Shown here piece by piece: positions 26,050 to 34,805 of a DNA stretch of 64,000 bases (positions within the stretch are counted from its first letter, which is position 1; each line of letters starts with the position of its first letter). The DNA comes from Gemmataceae bacterium (GTDB taxonomy: Bacteria > Planctomycetota > Planctomycetia > Gemmatales > Gemmataceae), in the NCBI GenBank assembly GCA_019694755.1, contig JAIBBI010000006.1, forward strand, positions 28,461 through 92,460. The letters are read 5' to 3'. Under the pieces are notes generated by a model that was not told the origin of the DNA, did no database searches, and was given only the letters and a program-made list of their open reading frames with translations. The position numbers and the translations under genes are program-made.

Positions 26050-26904
26050 TCAGCGACCCTCCCGAGTCTCGATGACAACCGAACGGATGACGACCGGTTT
26101 GACCGGTTGCACCGTTCCCTCGACATTCGGTTGCTTCGATATCATACGGACGACATCCAGACCCGTCTCCACGCGACCAAAGATGGTGAAATTCCCGTCC
26201 ATGGCCGGCGCTTTTGTGAGTGCGACATAGAACCGGCAGGCCGCGCTTTCGGGGCTGTCGTCGTGAAACGCTCCGAGGACACCCGGCTCGTGGAGGACTG
26301 TTTCGGAGAATTCCGGCTTGAGCCAGTAGCCGAGGTGACCCACGCCGGGCTCACCTGTTCCTACCGGACAGCCGCCTTCAATCAGATCGAGTTGCGAATC
26401 CGGCGTGTCGTCACCCTGTTGATGAATGACGTGTTCGAAAACCAGCCCGTTGTAATAGCCCGCCCTCGCGAGGCAAACGAAGTTGCGTACGTGATTCGGA
26501 GCAATCTCCGGGCGAAGCGCGACGCTGAATGTGCCCGAGTCGGTCGTAAACACTGCCCGGTAGGCAATCGGCTTACCATCGCTGGTGGTAAACCGCACGG
26601 AATCCCAGAGCTTCTGGACCTCAAGCCGGACCTTGCCCGTCGAAAGTCCAGTCATCGTGCGATCAGGCGGGAGCTGTTGGTTTCCCGGGCTTTCTTCGGT
26701 CACGGCCTCGGAAAAGGGCTGATTCAGGTTGATCTGATCGACGTTTACAGTCGGGCGCACCGTAGCAGTATCACCCGGATTGGCAACGGAGAGCGCTGGG
26801 GTCGGCTTGGCAGAGTTGGTCGGCGACGGCGCACTTCCGGACCCGCAACCCATGGCCGCTGCCGTCGCTACTGCCGCGAGCCAACCGTACTTGTATCCGC
26901 GCAT
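26050..26904 (-). CDS. Cyclophilin-type peptidyl-prolyl isomerase lipoprotein
   Basis: A 284-residue predicted lipoprotein. The signal WLAAVATAAAMGC ends in a lipobox with Cys20, followed by a low-complexity linker to about residue 95. The cyclophilin domain (about 110-280) contains FSVALRPEIAPNHVRNFVCLARAG, YYNGLVFEHVI, GVLGAFHDDSPESAACRFYVAL and NFTIFGRVETGLDVV. The usual F-H-R is F-E-H, and the central Q-G-G is changed to Q-Q-G, so activity may be reduced. It is likely periplasmic. It is divergent from the membrane protein gene at 26995, and is followed downstream by ffs and dnaX. Confidence 0.9.
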   Translation of the reverse strand: MRGYKYGWLAAVATAAAMGCGSGSAPSPTNSAKPTPALSVANPGDTATVRPTVNVDQINLNQPFSEAVTEESPGNQQLPPDRTMTGLSTGKVRLEVQKLWDSVRFTTSDGKPIAYRAVFTTDSGTFSVALRPEIAPNHVRNFVCLARAGYYNGLVFEHVIHQQGDDTPDSQLDLIEGGCPVGTGEPGVGHLGYWLKPEFSETVLHEPGVLGAFHDDSPESAACRFYVALTKAPAMDGNFTIFGRVETGLDVVRMISKQPNVEGTVQPVKPVVIRSVVIETREGR

Positions 26905-26994
26905 GACCTTGCCTCCCTGAAATCGACTGCCGCCCGGGCATACCCGGACCGCAGGTGACGGTCAATCGCGATTGCTTCGTCCGCGACGTAACCT

Positions 26995-27825
26995 ATGATG
27001 GGACAAGGCATGAACGTACCTGCGCAACGCATCATTCTGGCCGGCATCGTGGGGCTCTTTCCCATGCTGGTCTATTGTCTACTCCTGATAGGCCTCAACA
27101 GTCGACGGCGGGCAAGCATGATCCCGGGCCCTTGGGATTTCGCCGGGGTCCTCCTGGCCACGTCCGGCTTTCTCCTCGGTGGCGGCCCGATGATCCTGGC
27201 CGGCCTCAACGGCAGTTGGCGGCGATATCTGCTTCATGGCCGCGTGGCCGACTGGCGGACGCTGAGCGGCGAAGGCAACGTGCTTGCTTTGGCCGCTTGG
27301 GCAGGCTTTTTCGTTTTCGTCGTCGCGGCGTGCGCCTTTCTCATCAGTCGCCGAAGGCATGTAACCGTGCTGTACAACGTCGACGTGCCTCATTTCGCTG
27401 CGGCGTTGGAGTGGGTTTTCGGTCGCCTTGCGATCGTCTGGAAAAAGACGGACCGGGGGTATGAACTCTTAAAGGCACACGAATCCGGCCGACGCCCTTG
27501 GCGACCGGCACTCCCGATCCAACCCGGAGCCGAGATTCCGCCCCGGCCGGAGATAGAACCGCGACCGACGCCGGCATGGCTGGTGGTCCAGCCTCTGCCG
27601 GGCAGTTGCAACGTGACCCTCCAGTGGCACGGCGATTACCACGACCTCCGCCGGAAAGTGGAGGGGGAAATGCAGCAGCTACTCGTCAACATGCGGCCGG
27701 ACGAGAACCCGATGCTCAATTGGGTTCTGTCGGTCGCCATGATCCTCTTCGGCGTGATCGCCGCTTCCATGGTGTTCGTGGTCCTTACAACCGTCAAATT
27801 CCGTAACGCCTTCGGTATGATCTGA
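26995..27825 (+). CDS. Membrane protein of unknown function
   Basis: A 276-residue protein with four likely transmembrane segments at about 11-34, 48-72, 94-117 and 246-270. The loop between segments three and four (about 120-245) is soluble and Pro-rich in its middle (IPPRPEIEPRPTPAWL). Starts at 26995, 26998 and 27010 are all possible, and none has a strong ribosome binding site. I recognise no family. It is followed by a 142-bp gap and the Cys-rich secreted peptide. Confidence 0.7.
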   Translation: MMGQGMNVPAQRIILAGIVGLFPMLVYCLLLIGLNSRRRASMIPGPWDFAGVLLATSGFLLGGGPMILAGLNGSWRRYLLHGRVADWRTLSGEGNVLALAAWAGFFVFVVAACAFLISRRRHVTVLYNVDVPHFAAALEWVFGRLAIVWKKTDRGYELLKAHESGRRPWRPALPIQPGAEIPPRPEIEPRPTPAWLVVQPLPGSCNVTLQWHGDYHDLRRKVEGEMQQLLVNMRPDENPMLNWVLSVAMILFGVIAASMVFVVLTTVKFRNAFGMI

Positions 27826-27967
27826 TCACTTCGGATAACCGGCACATCTGGAATGCACCGGCGCGAAACTTCGATAAGGCCGTGCGGATTGCAAAACGCC
27901 GGCTGGCCGAAACGACGATTCTTTTTGTGCGGTTGAATCCACGGAAGGGTACTCGAAAGGACTCGCC

Positions 27968-28333
27968 ATGCGCCATTTGCTGCTCGGGTTTGGGGCACTG
28001 ATCGCCCTGTCTGCCAGCGTTCACGCCAACCCGCCGGGTGCCGGTTGCTCGTCGTGCGGCCCGGCGACCGGCGGCTGTTCCACCGGATGGGTGAATCCGT
28101 TCGCCCGATTCGGGACTTCGTCCTGCGGTTGCGGATCGTCCGCCCCCAGCCTGTTTTCCAAGGGGTGTGATTCGGGCTGTGGTTCGGGTTGCAACACGTT
28201 CAATCTCGGGATTTGGGACTGGATCAAATCGCCCTGCCCGTCGAGCGCTCCCTCACACCGCGCGTATGCACCGCTCGGCTTCCCGACGAGCCCGTACGTT
28301 CGCAGCCCGCGCGACTACTTCATGGTCGACTGA
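27968..28333 (+). CDS. Small cysteine-rich secreted protein
   Basis: A 121-residue protein with a clear signal peptide (MRHLLLGFGALIALSASVHA, cleavage after A20). The mature part holds nine cysteines in short C-x-x-C, C-x-C and G-C repeats such as GCDSGCGSGC, with Gly and Ser between them, then a hydrophilic tail ending in YFMVD. AAAGGA lies about 7 nt upstream of the ATG. It is probably an envelope or extracellular protein; metal binding or disulfide cross-linking is possible. No family is recognised. It is convergent with the NTase-HD gene 8 bp away. Confidence 0.75.
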   Translation: MRHLLLGFGALIALSASVHANPPGAGCSSCGPATGGCSTGWVNPFARFGTSSCGCGSSAPSLFSKGCDSGCGSGCNTFNLGIWDWIKSPCPSSAPSHRAYAPLGFPTSPYVRSPRDYFMVD

Positions 28334-28341
28334 CCGCCCGA

Positions 28342-29448
28342 TCATCCTTCGTTGTCTCGTTCGAGACACCGGATGTAATCGAGTGCCTCGTCGATAGAAC
28401 ATACGACCGCGCCGGGTTGCCTACCGGCGCGGTCGCATTCTGCCAGCAGCAACAAGTCGTCGAAATCCTCCGATCGTTGAAGTTTCAGTCGCTGTCGTTC
28501 CGGAAGTGTCCCGTCCCTGTATTCGTGCGCGTCCATGTGATGCCGGATCAGGTACGCCGTCCGTTCCGTCACGTGGCTGGAAAGCGATCGCAATGCCGCT
28601 TCGACGTGATTTCGCGGTTCGATTCCTTTCCCCACGTCGTGCAAGAGCGCGGCCAGAAGGAATTCCGAGTCATACGGTTGCGCTTCCCGAGCCTGCTCGA
28701 ATACTTGAAGCGAGTGATATAGCGCATTGCCCTCCGGGTGGTATTCGGCCGACTGTTTGACCCCTTCCAGGGGGAGAAGTAGGAGCCGGAATATTGGAAA
28801 CGGGTCCTGTGCTCCGTGGCACGTCGTTTCGAGCGTCTCGAGGTCAACCTCCGGGTACTCCGTGGTCAGAAACTTCTCCAGTTCGCCGATGCTGGCTCGC
28901 TCGATCGGTCCGCCCGTGATGGAACTGCGAAACACATGGCGGGACAGGTCGGCCGCATACACGGTCAATTCGAACTCGTACCGGTCCGTCACGTGGATGT
29001 GGGTGTACTCCCGAGCTTCGAAGTCTTTTCGCACCGTCTTGCGTTCAATCTCGTACCGGAGGTCGAGCGATTCGATGATCTGGACGACGGCGTCCGTGGA
29101 ATCGCTGAACACGTGGATGTCGATGTCGGAACCCGAACGCACGTGACCGGTCAGCACGCTCCCGATCAGTCGGGGTCGAAACAGCCGCAGTTCGCGCATC
29201 ATCCGCAACGCGGCGAACCGCATCGCCTTCAGATTGTCGGTTCGTCGATCGCCTTCGTGCAGATGGGCAAAGGTCTGGATGAGCTGGCGAATCTCCGCGT
29301 TGCTCGGGAGATCCTCCGGTTTGCACCTTCCCCGGCTCAGTCGCCGGGCGGCTTTCCATTTTGCCGTGTAATACTCGCTCTCGACACGGTCGTACATGAG
29401 GCGCGCCGCCTCGTGGGCGATCGCCTGCCGGAGTTTCAGGTCAGCCAT
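28342..29448 (-). CDS. Nucleotidyltransferase-HD domain protein
   Basis: A 368-residue two-domain protein. A polymerase-beta-type nucleotidyltransferase motif lies near residues 95-115 (IGSVLTGHVRSGSDIDIHV, G-S-x10-S-D-x-D), followed by an HD domain (HSLQVFEQ, then LLAALLHDVGKG, and IRHHMDAHEY). The order resembles CCA-adding or PII uridylyltransferase-like enzymes, but no tRNA-binding or ACT domain is seen. It may be a nucleotide transferase with a linked phosphohydrolase. The ATG at 29448 is preferred over the TTG at 29484. It is followed upstream by the GH57 gene. Confidence 0.75.
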   Translation of the reverse strand: MADLKLRQAIAHEAARLMYDRVESEYYTAKWKAARRLSRGRCKPEDLPSNAEIRQLIQTFAHLHEGDRRTDNLKAMRFAALRMMRELRLFRPRLIGSVLTGHVRSGSDIDIHVFSDSTDAVVQIIESLDLRYEIERKTVRKDFEAREYTHIHVTDRYEFELTVYAADLSRHVFRSSITGGPIERASIGELEKFLTTEYPEVDLETLETTCHGAQDPFPIFRLLLLPLEGVKQSAEYHPEGNALYHSLQVFEQAREAQPYDSEFLLAALLHDVGKGIEPRNHVEAALRSLSSHVTERTAYLIRHHMDAHEYRDGTLPERQRLKLQRSEDFDDLLLLAECDRAGRQPGAVVCSIDEALDYIRCLERDNEG

Positions 29449-29529
29449 GGGGAGTGATTGCGGCGGAATTATTGGCCCGTTCAATGCGCCGCGGGGCCGA
29501 GGGTGCAGCTTTCGGGTCTGGCCCTGCTG

Positions 29530-31119
29530 CTATTCCGAGTATAACTGAAAGTCGATTTCAGGGAAGAGGTTGTGCCGGGCTTCCAGATCGGCAAGGAATC
29601 CCTCGTCGATCGTGTCGGCTGCGATTTGTTCTTCCAAACGCAGGAAATAGTGTACATGCCACTTCGTGCGGTTCGCGGCGTACTCGGCCATGGTCGCGGT
29701 TTTGATGATAAACGCCCAGTCGCTGGCCTGTGCCAGGAGCAGTTCACGTGCGGCCTGATTGAGCGCGCGGCGACGGAGTGGTGACGGTGAGGGGTTGTCA
29801 TCGGCGAGCGCCGTCATCCGGTCGGCAATTTCGTGAAGGTGCGGGTAAATCCAATCATTGCTCGGGTCGAGCCAAACCTCGTTGTAACCGTTCGCTCCCC
29901 AGGTTGACATGGGAGGCTGCGCTTCCTGACCACCGGCAAATCGATCCAGGTATTCCCGGGGCGTCAGAGACTTCACGGTATCCTGGTCGGAATCAAGTTT
30001 CCGTAGCAGGAAATTGATCCATTCCGGCCCTTCGAACCACCAGTGGCCGAACAACTCGGCGTCGTAAGGCGCGACGATCAGCGGCGGCCGGTCCATCTGA
30101 CCTGCCAGCCATTCGACCTGTTTCTCGCGGTAGAAGACGAAGTTGGCCGCATGTTCGGCTGCTTTGCGGAGCGCGGCCCGCCTGTCATACGGCAGTCGCT
30201 GGCTCAGATCCCCCGGACCGGTGATGCGGTAATACTTGATTCCAAGATTCGTGCGCACACCCAGCGAATGCAGGTGCGGCTTGACATAATCGAGATCCAG
30301 ATCGAATCCGACATCGCGATAGAATTCGCGGTAGGCGGCGTCTCCGGGGTATCCCTCGATTGACGACCAGACCTGTTTGGAAGACTCCGCATCGCGGGCA
30401 AACGCCGCGACTCCGGTTTCCGGACACGCGACCGGGGCGTAGACACCATTGCGCGGCCGCGGTTTCGCATGCAGGACGCCGTGTGTCTCGACAAAGAAAT
30501 AGCGGATTCCTGCGTCTTTGAGCAATCGATCAACGCCGGGCACGTAGCCGCACTCGGGCAGCCAGATCCCCTGCGGCCGGCGGCCGAAATGACGCTCGAA
30601 TTCCCGGCAACCAATCTCGATCTGGGCACGACGGGCACGCTCATTGGGCATCAACGGCATGAAGCCGTGAGTAGCCGCACAGGTCATCAATTCGAGGTTG
30701 CCGCGCTCGAAATAATACTTGAAGCCATTGAGCAGGTTGTTGCCGTACTTGTTGACGAAAAGCTGCTTGCATCGCTGAAATCGAGCGTGATACATCTCGG
30801 CCAGTGCGAGAAACTCCGGATTCCAACGAGTACGTTCCAGCTCCTTGTGACTCAGCGACAGCAGGCTGTCGAGGTGCCGAACATACCGGTATTGCAAAAG
30901 TGGATCGGCCAGCATGGCTGCCAACGTCGGCGAAACGCTGATGGTCAGCTTCCACTCGACCTGATCGCGCTCCAAACCCTCCATCATTTCGAGCAGGGGA
31001 ATGTAGGTCTCGCTGATCGCCTCGAACAGCCAATCTTCTTCCAGACAATCGTCGTACTCGGGGTGACGGACGAAAGGAAGGTGCGCATGGAGGACCAGGC
31101 TCAAATAGCCCATCGGCAT
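29530..31119 (-). CDS. GH57 1,4-alpha-glucan branching enzyme
   Basis: A 529-residue GH57 enzyme that makes alpha-1,6 branches in glycogen. The catalytic nucleophile is E189 in WLPECGY and the acid/base is D353 in APYDAELFGHWWFEG, almost the same positions as in characterised Thermus and Thermococcus GH57 branching enzymes. The N-terminal LVLHAHLPFVRHPE and a C-terminal DUF1957-like helical part are present. The ATG at 31119 follows AGGAGGG. It is read together with glgX in the same window as evidence of glycogen metabolism. Confidence 0.92.
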   Translation of the reverse strand: MPMGYLSLVLHAHLPFVRHPEYDDCLEEDWLFEAISETYIPLLEMMEGLERDQVEWKLTISVSPTLAAMLADPLLQYRYVRHLDSLLSLSHKELERTRWNPEFLALAEMYHARFQRCKQLFVNKYGNNLLNGFKYYFERGNLELMTCAATHGFMPLMPNERARRAQIEIGCREFERHFGRRPQGIWLPECGYVPGVDRLLKDAGIRYFFVETHGVLHAKPRPRNGVYAPVACPETGVAAFARDAESSKQVWSSIEGYPGDAAYREFYRDVGFDLDLDYVKPHLHSLGVRTNLGIKYYRITGPGDLSQRLPYDRRAALRKAAEHAANFVFYREKQVEWLAGQMDRPPLIVAPYDAELFGHWWFEGPEWINFLLRKLDSDQDTVKSLTPREYLDRFAGGQEAQPPMSTWGANGYNEVWLDPSNDWIYPHLHEIADRMTALADDNPSPSPLRRRALNQAARELLLAQASDWAFIIKTATMAEYAANRTKWHVHYFLRLEEQIAADTIDEGFLADLEARHNLFPEIDFQLYSE

Positions 31120-31246
31120 GGCTTGGCCCTCCTGAAGAATCGTATCGGTTACAGCTTATCCAGAGTACCTATCTGATAGGACGGCCGCGACTGGATTGCA
31201 AGCGTATGAATGGGTTTCGCCGGGGCCGGCGTGCGGATTGTGCCGA

Positions 31247-32407
31247 TCAGGCAATTCTCATTCCACCGGTCCAAGTTGCGACGACGCGACCTTCGCCGGC
31301 AAACAGCTCTTCCAGCGGATTTGCGGTGGATGCTCCGATCTGAACCGCGCACAGGTCGGCCCGGGAGCCCGGCTCCAGTCGGCCGCGATCCTTGAATCCA
31401 AGCGATATTGCGCCGTCGCTCGTTATCATTTGCAGCAGCGCGTCCGAATTCGGGAATTGAGGAAACAGGAACCGGGCTTCGTTAAGTACCGATAAGTCCG
31501 GATTCGAAGCGAGGGAATCCGTGCCGAGAGATACACGTACACCGAGATCGCGCATCTTGCGGAAAGGGTGTGGTTCGTGGCCGAACGCGGCATGGGTCCG
31601 TGGGCAGAAGACGATGGAAAGATTCGGCGGCAGCTTGACCTCGGGTCGGAGGTAGTTCCCATGAATCAGCAAGGTCGGTCCGCTGCGATTTGAGATCGTT
31701 TCGACGACATCCTCGATCGAAGGAGCAAGGCCCGATTCGTCCCATGCGCCGAGCCGCTCGAGAAACTCCCGAATCGGCCCGGAGCGATGATCTAGTAGTT
31801 TCACTTCCTCCGGCGATTCTGCGACATGCATGGCCAGCGGAACATCGGCGGGAAGGCAACCCAGACTCTGAAATCGAAACGAATACGGAGCATGGGGGCT
31901 CAGTGGCTCACCCCGCGAGATATGCGACATCGCCGTTTGACTACGACTCTCCGACAGGCCGATCAGTTCGCGGAAAACGACTCCGGTAACTCCCGAGGCT
32001 GCAATGAGCGGAAGCGACGACCCGCACGATGAAATGTCCCCGACCAGCGTCGTTCCGCTGCCGGCCAATTGTGTGATCCCCTGAGCAATCGCAGGGATTA
32101 CAACATCTTCGGGATTGGATCGTCGAAATCCGACAACGGACTCCAGCCACTGACCGAAGTTTGGCCGCGGCGGTGTTTGTCCCGCCGCTCCCGAAAGGTC
32201 GAGGTGAGTGTGTGCGTTGACGAGGCCCGGAAGAATGATCGCGTCGTCCAGCCTGATGTCAACGGGTTGCCGGTCCCACGGCCCGACGGAGATTACCGAA
32301 TCGCCCAGGATTTCGATGACGCCGTCAGCGATGGGAGTTCGGCCCGGACTCGCCACCCACTGCGCCGAAATTCGCTGCCGGCGCAACGGAGCAGGGGGGG
32401 CGCCCAT
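31247..32407 (-). CDS. Amidohydrolase family protein (possible aminodeoxyfutalosine deaminase)
   Basis: A 386-residue metal-dependent hydrolase. Metal ligands visible: H66 and H68 in VNAHTHLDLSG, H in LLIHGNYL, and D in SLGTDSLASN, with the usual LEPGSRADL near the C-terminus. Its type (deaminases of the SAH/aminodeoxyfutalosine/guanine group) and the presence of mqnE in the same window make a futalosine-pathway deaminase possible, but the substrate is inferred. It starts 3 nt after the GNAT gene, so both are in one operon. Confidence 0.85.
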   Translation of the reverse strand: MGAPPAPLRRQRISAQWVASPGRTPIADGVIEILGDSVISVGPWDRQPVDIRLDDAIILPGLVNAHTHLDLSGAAGQTPPRPNFGQWLESVVGFRRSNPEDVVIPAIAQGITQLAGSGTTLVGDISSCGSSLPLIAASGVTGVVFRELIGLSESRSQTAMSHISRGEPLSPHAPYSFRFQSLGCLPADVPLAMHVAESPEEVKLLDHRSGPIREFLERLGAWDESGLAPSIEDVVETISNRSGPTLLIHGNYLRPEVKLPPNLSIVFCPRTHAAFGHEPHPFRKMRDLGVRVSLGTDSLASNPDLSVLNEARFLFPQFPNSDALLQMITSDGAISLGFKDRGRLEPGSRADLCAVQIGASTANPLEELFAGEGRVVATWTGGMRIA

Positions 32408-32410
32408 GCC

Positions 32411-33115
32411 CTAGGCAATCCGCTTCAGGCGGAGAGGGGCGTATTCGCGGAGCATTTCGCCGTCTTCGCCGTCGATATCCAACAGGTAGACCTGCTTCAG
32501 CAGGCCACGGACGATCCGCCGCAGCCGACCCTCGTTGAAGTCGCTGGCCGAGTCGTCGACGGGCTTCAGGAAGAACTCGAGCGGTACGTCGCCCGCCTGA
32601 GGGCTCAGGTAATTGGGTGACGTGAACTGGATTCCTTCAATCCAGTACCCTCCAACCTTCTTGAACAAATGCAGTCGTCGCTCCCAATTGACGCGGGCTT
32701 CCGGCCCGTCCGAAGGGCTTGGCGGCCGGCTATCCCATACGAGGCAGGGCAGTTCGCGCTCAAGCGAATTGGCAGATCGTCGGAGCCTGCGGATCAGGGC
32801 GCGATACAACGCCGCGCCGACTCCCCGGCCTCGCGCCCGCGGATCGACCGCTACGTACGACAGGTATCCGCCGTACCTCGCGAGATAAGATCCGGTCACG
32901 AATCCGAGCAGATTGGATCTCGCTGTATCGCGTTCGGCCGTGATGAGGTGGGACCGCCTAAGCTGCCAGGGCATCGCGCTGACGGACCCGGAGAGCCACT
33001 CCCAAGGAATGCGCTCGGACGCACTGATCGTATGCTCGTAGAGCCAACGAACCTGCGTCAGCACCGGATCGTGTGGACGGACGATTTCGCGAAAGCTGAT
33101 TGTGGCTGTTCGCAT
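32411..33115 (-). CDS. GNAT family N-acetyltransferase
   Basis: A 234-residue protein with a GNAT core in its first 120 residues: YLSYVAVDPRARGRGVGAALY is the beta4-alpha3 acetyl-CoA binding segment (R-x-x-G-x-G/A). The C-terminal part (about 120-234) is of unknown function and contains YWIEGIQFTSPNYLSP. The substrate is unknown. It is the first gene of a unit with the amidohydrolase (3-nt gap). Confidence 0.8.
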   Translation of the reverse strand: MRTATISFREIVRPHDPVLTQVRWLYEHTISASERIPWEWLSGSVSAMPWQLRRSHLITAERDTARSNLLGFVTGSYLARYGGYLSYVAVDPRARGRGVGAALYRALIRRLRRSANSLERELPCLVWDSRPPSPSDGPEARVNWERRLHLFKKVGGYWIEGIQFTSPNYLSPQAGDVPLEFFLKPVDDSASDFNEGRLRRIVRGLLKQVYLLDIDGEDGEMLREYAPLRLKRIA

Positions 33116-33503
33116 GTTGACACCAGAGGGGCGGAGTTTCGATCACTTCCGACCCCATTCTAACAGCCGGGTATTCCGCCGTCGAAAGTCCGTTGGGGCC
33201 CCGCACCTAGGTTACCCTGTCCGAACATCAAGAATCACCGGGGGTTTCGTCAAATGTGTGGCTATTGTGAAATCTTGCCCGAACGACCCGAATAATCGTC
33301 ACGCGGCTTTTGGTGGGATAATGCGTAAAGCATTACATGGTAATGGTTTGCGACTCATGCTGTCTGATTAGATGTGCATGCTCTTGGTTGGCGAACCAGA
33401 GCTTCGGCGGACCGTGGACGGGGCAGAGAGTAGTTTGGCTGACCGGAATCGGACGGCACGGCGGACCGTCCGTATCGTGACCACAAGGTCGAGGAATGAT
33501 CGC
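33116..33503. other. 388-bp intergenic region upstream of purD
   Basis: The longest stretch without a gene in this window. It has less GC than its surroundings in the middle, a GATAAT -10-like box at 33317-33322 without a good -35, and overlapping TAATG inverted repeats at 33319-33345. I see no convincing ORF, tRNA or known riboswitch in it. Confidence 0.6.
33319..33345. repeat. Overlapping TAATG inverted repeats, possible operator
   Basis: TAATGC at 33319-33324 pairs with GCATTA at 33330-33335, and CATTAC at 33331-33336 pairs with GTAATG at 33340-33345. The two palindromes share a half-site. They overlap a GATAAT box and lie about 160 bp before purD and 200 bp before the divergent GNAT gene. 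Confidence 0.5.
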
Positions 33504-34790
33504 GTGGGTGACAAAACGAATCTGCTGGTGGTCGGAAAAGGTGGACGCGAGCACGCCTTGGTCTGGCAACTCGCCAAGTCGCCCCGGGCCGGCACGATCT
33601 TCGTCGCTCCCGGCAACGCGGGTACCGGCGACGAGGGCGTCAACGTCCCCATCGAACCGCACGAATTCGAGAAGCTCACCCGGTTCGCCAAAAAGGAAAA
33701 CGTCGGCCTGACGATCATTGGGCCGGAAGACCCACTTGCAAACGGGATCGCAGACGCCTTCCAGAAGTCTGGCCTTACAGTTTTCGGCCCGTCGCGCGAG
33801 GCCGCCCAGATTGAAGCCAGCAAAGTCTACTCGAAACGACTGATGCGACATGCAGACGTACCGACCGCTGACTTTCAGGTGTTTGACCGGCCAGACCATG
33901 CCCGGACCTGGATCGAGGCCCGCGAGTTTCCTTTGGTCGTCAAAGCCGATGGTTTGGCGGCCGGGAAAGGTGTCATCGTTTGTGGCAGCAAGATGGAAGC
34001 GATTGCTGCCATCGACAGAATCATGGTCCGCGAGGAGTTCGGCCGAGCGGCTTGCAGGCAAGTCGTCGTTGAACAACGACTCGATGGCGACGAGTTGAGT
34101 GTACTGGCACTCGTTTCCGGTCGTTCAATTGTCATGCTGCCGTCGGCTCAGGATCACAAACGGCTTCGCGACGGCAATCTGGGACCAAATACGGGAGGCA
34201 TGGGCGCGTATTCGCCCGCGCCTTTGGCGGATGCTGCGTTGCTCCGGCGAGTCGAAGAAGAAGTGTTTGTCCCGACGATTCACGCATTGAAGCGCAAGCG
34301 GACGCCGTACCGCGGGGTGCTGTATGCCGGCATCATGAACACGCGGCGGGGACCCATGGTGCTTGAGTTTAACTGCCGGTTCGGTGATCCGGAGACTCAG
34401 TGCATTTTGCCGAGGCTGAAGACGGATCTCGTCTCATTGCTGGAAGCGGTTGCCCTGGATCAATTGAGTGAATTCGCGGCCGACGGGATTGACTGGGATC
34501 CCCGGCCGGCCGTGACGGTCGTTCTGGCGAGCGAGGGATATCCGGGCAAATACGCCGCGGGCAAGGTCATTGAAGGTATCGACGAGGCCAACAAGGTGTC
34601 AGGGGTCAAGGTCTTTCATGCCGGCACAGTCATGGACGACAGCCGCGTTCGTACGGCAGGTGGCCGGGTGCTGGCTGTGACGGCAACGGGCGACGACATC
34701 GCTTCGGCACGCCGAACGGCTTACGAGGCGGTCGCGAAGATTAGGTTTCAGGGAATGGTCTACCGAACTGATATTGCGGCCAATCTCTGA
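33504..34790 (+). CDS. purD: Phosphoribosylamine-glycine ligase
   Basis: A 428-residue ATP-grasp enzyme of purine synthesis (second step, GAR synthetase). Features: NLLVVGKGGREHALVWQL at the N-terminus, SKVYSKRLMRHADVP, VVKADGLAAGKGVIV, DHKRLRDGNLGPNTGGMGAY and LEFNCRFGDPE (metal-binding E and N). The start GTG at 33504 has GAGGA at 33491-33495; the longer open frame from 33372 is not conserved. It is convergent with purN, which follows 15 bp later on the other strand. Confidence 0.97.
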   Translation: MGDKTNLLVVGKGGREHALVWQLAKSPRAGTIFVAPGNAGTGDEGVNVPIEPHEFEKLTRFAKKENVGLTIIGPEDPLANGIADAFQKSGLTVFGPSREAAQIEASKVYSKRLMRHADVPTADFQVFDRPDHARTWIEAREFPLVVKADGLAAGKGVIVCGSKMEAIAAIDRIMVREEFGRAACRQVVVEQRLDGDELSVLALVSGRSIVMLPSAQDHKRLRDGNLGPNTGGMGAYSPAPLADAALLRRVEEEVFVPTIHALKRKRTPYRGVLYAGIMNTRRGPMVLEFNCRFGDPETQCILPRLKTDLVSLLEAVALDQLSEFAADGIDWDPRPAVTVVLASEGYPGKYAAGKVIEGIDEANKVSGVKVFHAGTVMDDSRVRTAGGRVLAVTATGDDIASARRTAYEAVAKIRFQGMVYRTDIAANL

Positions 34791-34805
34791 CCGGCCGGCC
34801 GACAA

